64,000 bases of DNA from Paenilisteria riparia FSL S10-1204 (GCF_000525995.1 NZ_AODL01000002.1:242393-306392); one strand, 5' to 3'. Positions 28,601 to 36,894 are shown, numbered from the stretch's first letter. Translations and numbers: made by a program. Notes: a model not told the origin generated them from the sequence alone.

Positions 28601-30114
28601 TCCGTTCTTTAAAAGCTGCGATGGACGAGCGCGAACGCAATAACGTGTTACCAACAGCGATGAAAGCTCCGAAACCACGTGTCCTTTTTACAAAAGAAAT
28701 GAAGAAAAACTACACGATTTTGGCGCCACAACTTGCACCAACGCATTTCGAATTACTAGAAGCAGCAGGTCGCGAAGTAGGTTATAATTTGGAAGTTTTA
28801 CCAGCTGTAACACCGCGTGCTGTTGATGAGGGATTGCGTTACGTCAACAACGATGCGTGTTTCCCAGCCATTTTAACAATTGGTCAAATGATGGATGCCT
28901 TAAAACATGGAGACTATGATCTTGACAATTTGGCAGTTTTAATGACACAAACTGGCGGAGGTTGTCGCGCAACGAACTACATCTCGATGTTGAAAAAAGC
29001 ACTAGGACAAGCTGAACTTGATCATATTCCAGTTATTTCGCTAAACGCAAACGGACTTGAAAAACAACCAGGTTTCAAAATCACACCAAAAGTCGGTGTT
29101 CGATTCCTTGTTGGCCTTTGTCTTGGCGACGGGTTAGACCGAATGCTTTACAAAACACGACCATACGAAAGAGTAGCAGGTAGCGCGAACAAACTACATC
29201 GCTATTTCGTCGAAGCTGCAAAAGAAATGCTAGCGAATTACAGTCCATCGGCTTATGCTCAATTTTGTCGTGAGATGGTGGAAGCATTCGATCAAATCCC
29301 ACTAACAAAAGAAATCAAACCAAAAGTCGGAGTTGTCGGTGAAATTTTAGTGAAGTTCCATCCAGGTGCCAACAATGATATTGTCGGCGTTATTGAAGAA
29401 GAAGGCGGGGAAGCAGTTGTTCCAGATTTCGTAGATTTCTTGCTATACTGTTGCTACGACAGCCACTTCGCAGCCAATACATTCGGCATGTCTAAAGTGA
29501 AATCATTTGCTAAACATAGCATCGCCATTCCAGTTATTAATAAATATCGCAAGCCAATGTCTGACGCTCTACGCGCAAGTAAGCGATTTACCGCGCCAGA
29601 AAATATCGAAGTCATTGCAGAAAAAGCAAGTCAACTCCTATCACTTGGCAATAAAATGGGAGAAGGCTGGTTCTTAACCGGAGAAATGATTGAATTACTG
29701 GATAGTAACGTTTCAAATATTGCTTGCCTCCAACCATTCGCCTGCTTGCCGAATCACATCACTGGTCGTGGCATGATTAAAGGCTTGAAAAAAATGTACC
29801 CAGCGGCAAACATCATGTCCATTGATTACGACGCAGGCTCAAGCTCAGTTAACCAACTTAACCGAATCAAATTAATGCTGTCTATCGCAAAAAAACAACT
29901 GGAAACAACGAGCCAAACAGAAAAAGCACCAGTAACAACAAAAGCATTCCGTCCAAAAGACAAAATTGTCGATACCGCAAAACGCGTCCGCGACTCAGCA
30001 CCAATCGAAAAAATCGGTAGCACCGTTAAACGCGCCCGTGAAGCAGATCCAGTTGGCCATATCGCTAGCAAAGTAAAAGCAGGAACCGAATCTGAGAATA
30101 TACAAACAGAATAA
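25693..30114 (+). CDS. Giant acyl-CoA dehydratase activase / HgdB-like fusion protein
   Basis: A 1473-residue cytosolic protein. Two BadF/BcrA/HgdC-type ATPase modules come first. Module 1 (about 1-250) has GLDVGSTTAKT, Cys122 in NNACAGGTG and Cys161 in ASRCGVF; module 2 (about 315-575) has GIDAGSTTTK, NEACSAGCGSF and GSRCTVF. These Cys pairs are the expected [4Fe-4S] ligands of the activator. A DUF2229-like part (about 600-900) has CNLCSNSC, then an HgdB/dehydratase-like part (about 990-1390) with FHPGANNDIVG. The tail holds KRVRDSAPIEKIG-type repeats. HgdC proteins drive ATP-dependent electron injection into 2-hydroxyacyl-CoA dehydratases; the substrate here is unknown. Large fusions of this type occur singly in Firmicutes. 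It is monocistronic, under a TetR-like operator. Confidence 0.85.
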   Translation: MIHVGLDVGSTTAKTVAMDETGKIVFQTYRRHFSDIKSVTLAIMRDLQETCGETEMTFKITGSSGLAIAKFLQVPFIQEVIACTEAVEQAIPETDVVIELGGEDAKIIYFSGGIEQRMNNACAGGTGAFIDQIASLLQTDPNGLNDLAKGAETIYPIASRCGVFAKTDVQPLLNEGARKEDIAASIFQSVVTQTISGLACGRPIRGKVAFLGGPLTFLDQLRYRFTETLKMKDSDIIAPLNAEYFIALGTAYNGWKDEALAIEDIITRLRDLDFSSMATDTEILPALFTRAEDLVAFRDRHNQMKAPRGELASYEGDVYLGIDAGSTTTKLVLMGKDNEILYSFYDSNKGNPLQSVIDATSHLYEILPEAVKIRQSGITGYGESLIKAALKIDVGEIETVAHYRAAREFLPDVDFILDIGGQDMKCMKIKNKALDSLMLNEACSAGCGSFLETFAQTLGVTIQEFADKALQAREPVDLGSRCTVFMNSKVKQVQKEGVSMEDLSAGLAYSVVKNALQKVIKLRSPKDIGEKVIVQGGTFYNEAVLRAFELLTGREVVRPDIAGMMGAYGAALIAKENYETGEVSQLLVLEKLREFQAETSQSRCNLCSNSCQLTITRFGDDRKFVSGNRCERGERVESKKNLLPNLFEYKYKRVFDYKSLKKDEATRGTIGIPRALNVFENYPLWHTIFTNLGYRVTLSTKSSKNLYEKGIETIASEAVCYPAKLTHGHVMDLIKKKVDYIFYPSVVYENKEYGEATNNFNCPVVAGYPEVIRVNVDALEEQNVPLIAPFLTLDNEKALLKGLHEAFPEIPLAEMESAVKAGMEEAQAFRKDIQTKGEEALEYISKNKIRGIVLCGHPYHIDPEVNHGLPELITMNGMAVLTEDSVSHLGEIKHPLRVENQWKYHARLYRAASFVAEQKNLEVVQLTSFGCGLDAITTDMVQEIIEGHNKVYTLLKIDEINNLGAARIRIRSLKAAMDERERNNVLPTAMKAPKPRVLFTKEMKKNYTILAPQLAPTHFELLEAAGREVGYNLEVLPAVTPRAVDEGLRYVNNDACFPAILTIGQMMDALKHGDYDLDNLAVLMTQTGGGCRATNYISMLKKALGQAELDHIPVISLNANGLEKQPGFKITPKVGVRFLVGLCLGDGLDRMLYKTRPYERVAGSANKLHRYFVEAAKEMLANYSPSAYAQFCREMVEAFDQIPLTKEIKPKVGVVGEILVKFHPGANNDIVGVIEEEGGEAVVPDFVDFLLYCCYDSHFAANTFGMSKVKSFAKHSIAIPVINKYRKPMSDALRASKRFTAPENIEVIAEKASQLLSLGNKMGEGWFLTGEMIELLDSNVSNIACLQPFACLPNHITGRGMIKGLKKMYPAANIMSIDYDAGSSSVNQLNRIKLMLSIAKKQLETTSQTEKAPVTTKAFRPKDKIVDTAKRVRDSAPIEKIGSTVKRAREADPVGHIASKVKAGTESENIQTE

Positions 30115-30239
30115 TAATACGCGAATGAAGCATCGCTTTCACATCATCTTGTAAAAACCACTACCTTTCTAATTTTCGCATATAAATAGGCTTGATACTC
30201 TTATTTTAAGGCTTATTCCTGATATTATTGGCTAAAAAC

Positions 30240-30267
30240 TTGTAATATCGATATAAACCTTTAGAAT
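30240..30267 (+). promoter_or_regulatory. Candidate sigma-A promoter for the lipoprotein at 30311
   Basis: TTGTAA and TAGAAT are separated by 16 bases. The 196-base gap after the activase gene (30115-30310) shows no clear terminator. Confidence 0.5.
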
Positions 30268-30310
30268 AAGAGAGGTATGAAAATAAAATATGGGAAGAGG
30301 AGTGTACAAC

Positions 30311-30949
30311 ATGAAAAAAAAGTTAGCTTTAATGTTTGTTGCTGTTTTAACTGCTGCGGTGACGTTAGCGGCTTGCGGAAATAGCCAAGTAGAACCAACA
30401 GAGGCCGCTGATACTGCTGTTAACACCATCATTTATAACAAAGACACGGATAAATTCAAAGATGTATTCGGTGAAGATGCAACGAATTTACAAAAAGAAA
30501 TCAAAGAAGGCTTCAAAAAAGGTTTCACAAGTAGCCTAAATATTACAGACGGTAGTATTGATAAAGAAGTGGAAGCGCTCTACGACACATTTACAAAACG
30601 TGTCGATGAAGTGACGAAATACAAAACAAAAGTAACTAACGACGACAAAGACAAACCCACTGTTGAAATTTCTATCAACGGGCTTGATATGACAACTGTT
30701 CAAGCAGACATGTCAACGAAGCTTCAAGAAAAAGTAAAGGCGGATCCTTCGATTCAAAAAGATGCTAAAAAAGCAGCCAAAGCAATGCTTGAGGTATATC
30801 AAGAAACGATTGCTAAAGCGAAAGTTTCTGATAAAGCTGTCAAAGTGAAGATGAACTTAGAGTCGAATAAAGATCAGTGGAAAATCAAAGACGCTGATAC
30901 ATTTGCACAAAGTCTTTACCTAGCATTCTTTACTGGAACTGTTCAATAA
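30311..30949 (+). CDS. Uncharacterised lipoprotein (DUF5105-like)
   Basis: A 212-residue lipoprotein with signal KKKLALMFVAVLTAAVTLAAC (lipidated Cys22), then a Lys-rich helical domain of about 190 residues ending in IKDADTFAQSLYLAFF. It resembles the small helical lipoproteins of Listeria and Bacillus annotated as DUF5105, but I see no catalytic motif. I chose the ATG at 30311 with GAGGAGTG upstream rather than the earlier in-frame ATG at 30290. It probably sits on the outer face of the membrane. Confidence 0.7.
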   Translation: MKKKLALMFVAVLTAAVTLAACGNSQVEPTEAADTAVNTIIYNKDTDKFKDVFGEDATNLQKEIKEGFKKGFTSSLNITDGSIDKEVEALYDTFTKRVDEVTKYKTKVTNDDKDKPTVEISINGLDMTTVQADMSTKLQEKVKADPSIQKDAKKAAKAMLEVYQETIAKAKVSDKAVKVKMNLESNKDQWKIKDADTFAQSLYLAFFTGTVQ

Positions 30950-30951
30950 TA

Positions 30952-31015
30952 AAAAAGCGAACCCTTTCTAAATGAGTTGCCGTTCTGGTCTCATTTGAAG
31001 AGAGTTCGCTTTTTC
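30952..31015. terminator. Bidirectional terminator
   Basis: AAAAAAGCGAAC pairs with GTTCGCTTTTT, with an inner AAATGAG/CTCATTT, between convergent genes. Confidence 0.85.
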
Positions 31016-31019
31016 GTTA

Positions 31020-31652
31020 TTAGCGTTGGCCAACAGTGAAGCGGGCGCGGATATGTTTGGCATTTTCTGCTTCGTCGATAAGCGCAATGGCGTAGTCTTC
31101 CATGCTGATATAGCTATTACCGTTCGCATCTACGATTAATTCGTCTGTTCCAGTTGCATAGGTGCCTGTACGTTCGCCGGGTTCGAATAGTCCAGCTGGG
31201 CTAATAAATGTCCAATCAAATGTGGCATCTTGTCTTAAATGATCTAATTGAATTGCTTGCGCTGCACCAGTAGCATAATAAGGCGCTTCTTTAAAGGAAG
31301 GTGTATCTAGCACACGTGTGCCTTTATCATCCACGAATGAACTTGCCGCCCCGCCAACGACGATTAGGCGTGGGGAAGTCATGCCATTCAATATAGCAAT
31401 TAAATGATCGATAGCTTTCCAATGATTATCTGACTCCTCAACCGGCGCACTAAACGCATCCACTAAGACATCCAATTCCGCAACATCTTTTTTCGTTAAG
31501 CTAAAAATATCTTTTTCTAATATATCAATGGAAGCATCTGTGATCTTGCTAGCATTACGAACAATCGCCGTTAGCTCATGCCCACGATTCTTTGCCTCTG
31601 TTAAAACTCTGGAACCTGTCCGACCATTTGCTCCAATAATACCAATTTTCAT
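31020..31652 (-). CDS. NAD(P)-binding NmrA-like oxidoreductase
   Basis: A 210-residue atypical SDR. The NAD(P)-binding motif is IGIIGANGRTGSRV (residues 3-16), and IVRNASKI after strand 2 suggests NADPH preference through Arg. PRLIVVGGAAS and DWTFISPAGLFEPGERTG follow. The family includes stress-inducible NAD(P)H sensors and reductases usually controlled by HxlR-type redox regulators. GGAGG is 10 bases before the ATG. A strong promoter with an inverted repeat lies upstream. Confidence 0.8.
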   Translation of the reverse strand: MKIGIIGANGRTGSRVLTEAKNRGHELTAIVRNASKITDASIDILEKDIFSLTKKDVAELDVLVDAFSAPVEESDNHWKAIDHLIAILNGMTSPRLIVVGGAASSFVDDKGTRVLDTPSFKEAPYYATGAAQAIQLDHLRQDATFDWTFISPAGLFEPGERTGTYATGTDELIVDANGNSYISMEDYAIALIDEAENAKHIRARFTVGQR

Positions 31653-31675
31653 TATAAAAACCTCCTTGGAATTTT

Positions 31676-31700
31676 AGTTGTAACTAATTCAGTTACAACT
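31676..31700 (-). promoter_or_regulatory. Operator-like inverted repeat
   Basis: AGTTGTAACT and AGTTACAACT form a perfect 10-bp inverted repeat around AATTC, between the -10 at 31710 and the gene start. It resembles the dyads bound by HxlR-family redox regulators; no such regulator gene is in this window. Confidence 0.6.
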
Positions 31701-31709
31701 GTTGGTTAA

Positions 31710-31738
31710 AGTATACTGTTATCTGTTCGAAATGTAAA
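31710..31738 (-). promoter_or_regulatory. Sigma-A promoter of the NmrA-like gene
   Basis: Minus-strand TTTACA and TATACT are separated by exactly 17 bases. Confidence 0.7.
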
Positions 31739-31896
31739 GCATAAAGTTGCATCCAGCTATCTTTCACGGCAATTATTCTAAATGAGAAAAATAGCTCATA
31801 ATTGATAAAATAGCAATGCTATGCGATATTTTTAATGGGAAAATCCGAATTTAATAGAATTTGCAATAGGTGAACATAATCAATATTTGTTTTCAA

Positions 31897-31948
31897 ATAA
31901 TATATATTATAAACAATACTTGACAATATCGCTAATTAAGTTGATAAT
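31897..31948 (+). promoter_or_regulatory. ahpCF promoter with an upstream A/T palindrome
   Basis: TTGACA (31920-31925) and GATAAT (31943-31948) are 17 bases apart. Just upstream is the 14-base palindrome ATAATATATATTAT (31897-31910). It is reminiscent of, but not identical to, a PerR box (TTATAATNATTATAA), so peroxide control is plausible but unproven. Confidence 0.6.
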
Positions 31949-31995
31949 TTTGAGTGTGAGCTTTCACAATAAATAAGATTCAAGGAGGAGTTATA

Positions 31996-32559
31996 ATGTC
32001 GTTGATTGGAAAAGAGATAGAAGAATTTACTGCAAAGGCTTTTCGCCAAGGTGAGTTTATCGATGTTTCATCTGAAGATTTCAAAGGGAAATGGAGCGTG
32101 GTTTGTTTTTATCCAGCGGACTTTACGTTTGTTTGTCCAACAGAACTTGAGGATTTGCAAGATCAATACAGTACTTTAAAAGATTTAGGTGTGGAGATTT
32201 ATTCGGTCTCAACAGATACACACTTTACACATAAAGCATGGCATGATTCCTCAGATGCCATTGGAAAAATCGAATACACAATGATTGGAGATCCTTCACA
32301 TACGATTTCACGTATTTTTGACGTTTTAGACGAAGAAGAAGGTTTGGCAAATCGCGGAACGTTCATTCTTGACCCAGAAGGCGTAGTTCAAACAGTAGAA
32401 ATTAATGCAGATGGTATTGGTCGCGACGCTAGTACTTTAGTAGACAAAATCCGCGCTGCACAATACGTGCGCAACAATCCAGGCGAAGTTTGCCCAGCGA
32501 AATGGAAAGAGGGCGCCGAAACATTAAAACCAAGCCTAGACTTAGTAGGTAAAATCTAA
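31996..32559 (+). CDS. ahpC: Alkyl hydroperoxide reductase subunit C (2-Cys peroxiredoxin)
   Basis: A 187-residue typical AhpC. The peroxidatic Cys47 is in [12 protein letters not shown], the resolving Cys166 in [11 protein letters not shown], and the GGxG-like GRDASTLV is present. It reduces hydrogen peroxide, organic peroxides and peroxynitrite in the cytosol, recycled by AhpF encoded two bases downstream. CAAGGAGGAG is the ribosome site. Confidence 0.95.
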   Translation: MSLIGKEIEEFTAKAFRQGEFIDVSSEDFKGKWSVVCFYPADFTFVCPTELEDLQDQYSTLKDLGVEIYSVSTDTHFTHKAWHDSSDAIGKIEYTMIGDPSHTISRIFDVLDEEEGLANRGTFILDPEGVVQTVEINADGIGRDASTLVDKIRAAQYVRNNPGEVCPAKWKEGAETLKPSLDLVGKI

Positions 32560-32561
32560 AA

Positions 32562-34091
32562 ATGGCTTTAGATAGAGAAATCAAGGAACAGCTTGCCGGT
32601 TATCTGGATTTACTAGAACAAAACATTGTTTTAAAAGTAAGTGTCGCAACAGATGAAAACTCGCAGAAGTTACTTGAATTTGTTAGCGAAATCGTGGATA
32701 TGTCTTCCAAAATTCGTATGGAGAACGTTTCACTTTCAAGAACACCAAGTTTTAGTGTTGCGCGTGAAGACGAAGATTACGGCATTGTTTTTGCAGGGAT
32801 TCCATTAGGCCACGAATTTACATCGCTTATTTTGGCACTGCTTCAAGTGAGTGGTCGTCCGCCGAAAATCGATGACAAAATCAAAGCCCAAATTCAAAAA
32901 ATCAATGCACCGCATCATTTTGAGACGTATGTTAGTTTGACATGTCATAACTGCCCAGACATCGTCCAAGCGCTCAATATTATGAGTGTGTTGAACCCAA
33001 ATATTTCACACACCATGATCGAAGGTGGCATGTTCAAAGACGAAGTCGAAGCCAAAAATATCATGGCAGTACCAACTATTTTTGACAATGGCGAGGCGTT
33101 TGGAAGCGGTCGGATGAGCATTGACCAAATCATAACAAAAATCGTTGGAGCAGCTGATGCTTCAGAATTTGAAGACAAAGAAATTTTTGATGTATTAGTT
33201 ATTGGTGGCGGTCCAGCGGGAGCCAGTGCCGCGATTTATGCAGCCCGTAAAGGCATTCGAACAGGAATCGTAGCCGATACTTTCGGAGGACAAGTGTTAG
33301 AAACGATGAGCATTGAAAATCTGATTGGGACGAAATATACAGAAGGTCCTAAACTGATGGCTCAAGTAGAAGAGCACGTGAACGAATACGATGTTGACGT
33401 AATGAAACAAGTCCGCGCGAAAAGCATCCAGAAAAAAGACAACGTAGAAGTAACGCTAGAAAACGGCGCAGTCTTAACCACAAAAACAGCAATTATCTCG
33501 ACTGGTGCAAGATGGCGTAACATTGGCGTTCCAGGCGAACAGGAATTCAAAAATAAAGGAATCGCGTACTGCCCACACTGCGATGGACCACTTTATGCAG
33601 GTAAAAATGTAGCCGTTGTTGGCGGTGGAAACTCCGGTATCGAAGCCGCAATCGATCTTGCAGGTGTTGCAAAACATGTCACCGTACTAGAATTCGCACC
33701 AGACCTAAAAGCCGATGATGTCTTACAAAAACGACTGTACTCTTTGGCGAACGTCACTGTTTTAAAAAATGTACAGACAAAAGAAATTACCGGACAAGAA
33801 AAAGTGGATGGCGTTACATACGTGGACCGCGAAACAAACGAAGAAAAGCATATCGATGTCGCAGGCGTGTTCATCCTGATCGGCCTAGCGCCAAATACAG
33901 AATGGCTTGAAAACACCGTGGATCGCAATCCAATGGGAGAAATTATTGTCGACAAACATGGCGCGACAAACGTTCCCGGCGTATTTGCAGCAGGCGACTG
34001 TACCGACAGTGCTTACAAACAAATCATCATCTCGATGGGCTCAGGTGCCACGGCGGCACTCGGCGCATTCGACTACATGATTCGCAACTAA
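32562..34091 (+). CDS. ahpF: Alkyl hydroperoxide reductase subunit F
   Basis: A 509-residue NADH:peroxiredoxin oxidoreductase. The N-terminal domain of two fused thioredoxin folds carries LTCHNCPDI (CxxC, about residue 128). The FAD domain begins VIGGGPAGASAAIYAA (about 213), the thioredoxin-reductase-type CPHCDG active site is near residue 338, and the NADH loop VVGGGNSGIEAAID is near 350. The C-terminal GVFAAGDCTD closes the FAD site. It is cotranscribed with ahpC and ended by a very strong terminator. Confidence 0.95.
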   Translation: MALDREIKEQLAGYLDLLEQNIVLKVSVATDENSQKLLEFVSEIVDMSSKIRMENVSLSRTPSFSVAREDEDYGIVFAGIPLGHEFTSLILALLQVSGRPPKIDDKIKAQIQKINAPHHFETYVSLTCHNCPDIVQALNIMSVLNPNISHTMIEGGMFKDEVEAKNIMAVPTIFDNGEAFGSGRMSIDQIITKIVGAADASEFEDKEIFDVLVIGGGPAGASAAIYAARKGIRTGIVADTFGGQVLETMSIENLIGTKYTEGPKLMAQVEEHVNEYDVDVMKQVRAKSIQKKDNVEVTLENGAVLTTKTAIISTGARWRNIGVPGEQEFKNKGIAYCPHCDGPLYAGKNVAVVGGGNSGIEAAIDLAGVAKHVTVLEFAPDLKADDVLQKRLYSLANVTVLKNVQTKEITGQEKVDGVTYVDRETNEEKHIDVAGVFILIGLAPNTEWLENTVDRNPMGEIIVDKHGATNVPGVFAAGDCTDSAYKQIIISMGSGATAALGAFDYMIRN

Positions 34092-34138
34092 AAAATAGGA
34101 TGGGGTGTCCATGACTCGGACACCCCATCCTATTTTTA
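34090..34138. terminator. Strong bidirectional terminator after ahpF
   Basis: A stem of about 19 bp with a GGATGGGGTGTCC core pairs with GGACACCCCATCC around ATGACTC, flanked by A and T runs. Confidence 0.95.
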
Positions 34139-35044
34139 TGATACGGTTGTTTTTTTGAGTTTTGCGGCAAAGACTACGTGTGAGATAGTGAAAATCAGTA
34201 ACGCTGCCCAAATGAAGATGAAGGCGATTAGCTGGATGAAATCAAACGCTTCATGGAATACAAACACGCCGAGAATAAGCATCAAAGTTGGCCCAACATA
34301 CTGAATGAAACCGAGCATGACATAAGAAATCCGCCGCGCACTCGTCGCAAATAATAAAAGCGGAATCGCCGTCACTACCCCAGCGCCAAACAATACAAGG
34401 TTCGTATCAAAGCCAAAGTGCATAAACGCATCGCGCGCAAAGAACAACAAAAATACAAGGGCAAATGGTGTCATAATCATTGTTTCGACTGTAAGCCCGC
34501 CCCAAGCACTGACTGGCACTAACTTCTTAATCAAACCGTAAAGGCCAAATGTCACTGCCATCGAAATCGCCGCCCAAGGGAATACGCCTTGGTGTATCGC
34601 TAGAATCAATACACCAATTGCCGCTGAAAGCACCGCTAACATCTCGCCACGACTCAATTTTTCCTTCAAGAACACCGTTGCCAGAAGCACATTGACTAGC
34701 GGATTAATATAATAGCCAAGACTCGCACTAATAACATGCCCGTCATTGACCGTAAAAATAAAAATAAACCAGTTCGCTGTAATTAGCACGGATGCTGTTG
34801 TAATCGCCAAAATCAATTTAGGCTTTTTAAAAAGGGCTTGAATTTCCGCCCAAATTTCCTTCGTCTTACCTAGCAACACAATAATAATAACCATGAAAAC
34901 AAAAGACCAAATAATGCGGTATGCTAGAATTTCGCTGGCAGGAACACCGCTTGCTAACTTCCAATAAAGCGGTAAAACGCCCCAAATAATATACGCGGCA
35001 ATCGCAGTTAAAATCCCCAGCGTTTTTTCTTTCTCTGAATACAT
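34136..35044 (-). CDS. rarD: RarD/EamA-family membrane transporter
   Basis: A 302-residue protein with about ten transmembrane helices. The RarD hallmarks are GILTAIAAYIIWGVLPLYWKL (residues about 9-29), ASEILAYRIIWSFVF, NWFIFIFTVNDGHVISASLGYYINPLVNVLLA and FIQYVGPTLMLILGVFVF. The family belongs to the drug/metabolite transporter superfamily; its physiological substrate is not settled. I chose the ATG at 35044 after AGGTGAGG; the longer frame extends into the promoter region of the divergent gene. Confidence 0.85.
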   Translation of the reverse strand: MYSEKEKTLGILTAIAAYIIWGVLPLYWKLASGVPASEILAYRIIWSFVFMVIIIVLLGKTKEIWAEIQALFKKPKLILAITTASVLITANWFIFIFTVNDGHVISASLGYYINPLVNVLLATVFLKEKLSRGEMLAVLSAAIGVLILAIHQGVFPWAAISMAVTFGLYGLIKKLVPVSAWGGLTVETMIMTPFALVFLLFFARDAFMHFGFDTNLVLFGAGVVTAIPLLLFATSARRISYVMLGFIQYVGPTLMLILGVFVFHEAFDFIQLIAFIFIWAALLIFTISHVVFAAKLKKTTVS

Positions 35045-35110
35045 GTCCTCACCTTTTTCTACAAATAATAGAACCATTGTAACATATATATATCCCCGAA
35101 AAGCTGAAAG

Positions 35111-35139
35111 TTGCTGAAAAATATTTTTTCGCATATGAT
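35111..35139 (+). promoter_or_regulatory. Sigma-A promoter for the DUF1129-like gene
   Basis: TTGCTG and TATGAT are separated by 17 bases, 34 bases before the ATG at 35173. Confidence 0.6.
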
Positions 35140-35172
35140 TAACTAAAGAAGTGAAGGGGAGAAGATAAACTA

Positions 35173-35814
35173 ATGCTGACCAAGAAACAACTAATTCAAG
35201 AAAAAAGCGATCAATTAACCGAACCACAACAAGCTTACATAAAAACGGTGGAATGGGTTGTCGCTTCCGATAAACATATTACAGAACAAGACAAAGAAGT
35301 GGCCTTGCTAAAAACCATCGAACGCCTATTAGAAGCAAAAGATGCAGCACCAGAAGAAACACTTGGCATGGATGCAGCAACGTACGCCAGACAGCTCACA
35401 CATAAATTACCAGACGTAGCGCAAACCAATCAAACGCCAATATTCCTCTTTATTGGAACACTACTCATGAGCGCTTTTTTAGTCGTGATGGGCATCATTC
35501 ATTTTATAAATAAAGATCGTGTGTTTTACGTCGGGACATTTGTCGTATCTATTTTGCTCGTCTTTATTTGTATCGTGTGTATGCTCGTTGGTGGCTATAT
35601 TCTTTGGAAACACTACACTGTGACTGCTGCTAAATCAATCGCTGCATATTTTCTAATTGGTAGCGGAATCCTCATTATGTACGTGTTCGTGCTTGTATTC
35701 CTACTTATGATTCTACCAAACTTCGGAAAAGTCATTTCAAGTGGAGCGCTTATCGAACTTATACTAGGGGTAGCAGGCTTTATCACAGCAACGATTATCT
35801 GGCGCAAAATATAA
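35173..35814 (+). CDS. DUF1129-like membrane protein
   Basis: A 213-residue protein. Residues 1-90 are a soluble helical region (LTEPQQAYIKTVEWVVASD) and the rest holds five hydrophobic segments, starting TPIFLFIGTLLMSAFLVVMG near residue 91 and ending GVAGFITATIIWRKI. The soluble-helix plus helix-bundle layout resembles the DUF1129 family of Firmicutes. GAAGGGGAG precedes the start. A terminator ends it. Function unknown. Confidence 0.6.
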   Translation: MLTKKQLIQEKSDQLTEPQQAYIKTVEWVVASDKHITEQDKEVALLKTIERLLEAKDAAPEETLGMDAATYARQLTHKLPDVAQTNQTPIFLFIGTLLMSAFLVVMGIIHFINKDRVFYVGTFVVSILLVFICIVCMLVGGYILWKHYTVTAAKSIAAYFLIGSGILIMYVFVLVFLLMILPNFGKVISSGALIELILGVAGFITATIIWRKI

Positions 35815-35820
35815 AAACAA

Positions 35821-35854
35821 AGCCCGAGTGCAACCATCACGCACTCGGGTTTTT
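35821..35854. terminator. Bidirectional terminator
   Basis: AGCCCGAGTGC pairs with GCACTCGGGTT, followed by T, between convergent genes. Confidence 0.85.
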
Positions 35855-35859
35855 ACATC

Positions 35860-36390
35860 TTATTTAGAAACTTCGATTTGAATATTTAGTTTCACTTCAT
35901 CACCAATTAATACGCCACCAGTTTCAAGCACTGCGTTGTAATTTAGTTCGAAATCTTTACGATTGAATTTACCAGTTCCTTCAAAGCCTGCAACCATGTT
36001 ACCAGACATTGGGTCTTTGCTTGTTCCTTCATATTCCACGTTAAATGTGATTGGTTTTGTAATCGTACGGATTGTTAAGTCACCAGTCACTTTATATTCG
36101 TTGCTACTATCGGCTACGATATTTGTTGATTGGAACGTAATCGATGGATAGTTTTCAACATCGAAGAAATCTGGGCCCTTCAAATGGCCATCGCGTTGTT
36201 CTTGACGTGTGTCGATAGAAGCTGCGTCCACTGTGAAAGAAAGATTAGCTGTTGTTAAATCTTCTGGATCAAGCGTTAAATCCGCGCTGAAGTTTTTGAA
36301 AGCACCTTTTACTTTGGATACCATCATGTGTTTTACTTGAAACTCGATTGAACTGTGTGCTGGGTCTACATTCCATTTTTCTACTGTCAT
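35860..36390 (-). CDS. YceI-family lipid-binding-like protein
   Basis: A 176-residue YceI lipocalin-like barrel. It starts with the family pattern WNVDPAHSSIEFQVKHMMVSKVKGAF (residues 6-31). Later motifs are DTRQEQRDGHLKGPDFFD, the YPSITFQST strand and GTGKFNRKDFELNYN near the end. YceI proteins bind isoprenoid-like lipids in a beta barrel. This one has no signal peptide and should be cytosolic. A good GGAGG precedes the start. It lies immediately downstream of a MarR gene on the same strand (40-base gap), so the two may be one unit. Confidence 0.88.
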   Translation of the reverse strand: MTVEKWNVDPAHSSIEFQVKHMMVSKVKGAFKNFSADLTLDPEDLTTANLSFTVDAASIDTRQEQRDGHLKGPDFFDVENYPSITFQSTNIVADSSNEYKVTGDLTIRTITKPITFNVEYEGTSKDPMSGNMVAGFEGTGKFNRKDFELNYNAVLETGGVLIGDEVKLNIQIEVSK

Positions 36391-36430
36391 TTTAAAATTC
36401 CTCCAATATTTGTTTTATTTGGCGCCATCT

Positions 36431-36871
36431 TCATTTAGCTCGCCAGTGGGATTCGGCGTTTAGACCGATTTTTTTTAATCCCGAAATAAGTATTTCTTTC
36501 TCTTCCTCGTTTAAAATCGTGAGTTGTTCTTTAATCAAGGCTTCAAACTGGGGAAAAAGATTGCTGATAAATTGTGTACCTTGTGCGGTCAATTTTGCAT
36601 AAACAATGCGGCGGTCATTCTGATCATTGACGCGGACTAGATAGTTCTTCTTTTCAAGTTTGGTAACCATGTAAGTCGTGTTTCCATTAGAAATCAAATT
36701 CTTCTGTCCAAGTGTCTGCAATTGCTGCGGGCCAAGATGATAAAGCTGTTCTAAAACACCGAATTCACTCGGCGTAATTCCATGAGACTCCACTAAATTC
36801 GCATGAACCTTCTGAATCCAATTGGCAGATCGCAACAAGACGGTGAATAATTTCAAGTCGATATCTTCCAC
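36431..36871 (-). CDS. MarR-family transcriptional regulator
   Basis: A 146-residue winged-helix regulator. LVESHGITPSEFGVLEQLYHLG, TLGQKNLISNGNTTYMVTKLEKKNYLVR and the wing NDQNDRRIVYAKLTAQG (the conserved DxRxxxxxLT) define the MarR DNA-binding domain. I chose the GTG at 36871, since GGGGTG is at the right distance; an earlier GTG at 36880 overlaps that site. An inverted repeat over the likely transcription start suggests autoregulation, and the downstream yceI-type gene is a natural target. Confidence 0.85.
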   Translation of the reverse strand: MEDIDLKLFTVLLRSANWIQKVHANLVESHGITPSEFGVLEQLYHLGPQQLQTLGQKNLISNGNTTYMVTKLEKKNYLVRVNDQNDRRIVYAKLTAQGTQFISNLFPQFEALIKEQLTILNEEEKEILISGLKKIGLNAESHWRAK

Positions 36872-36894
36872 AGAAAACACCCCGTTTCAGTCAA

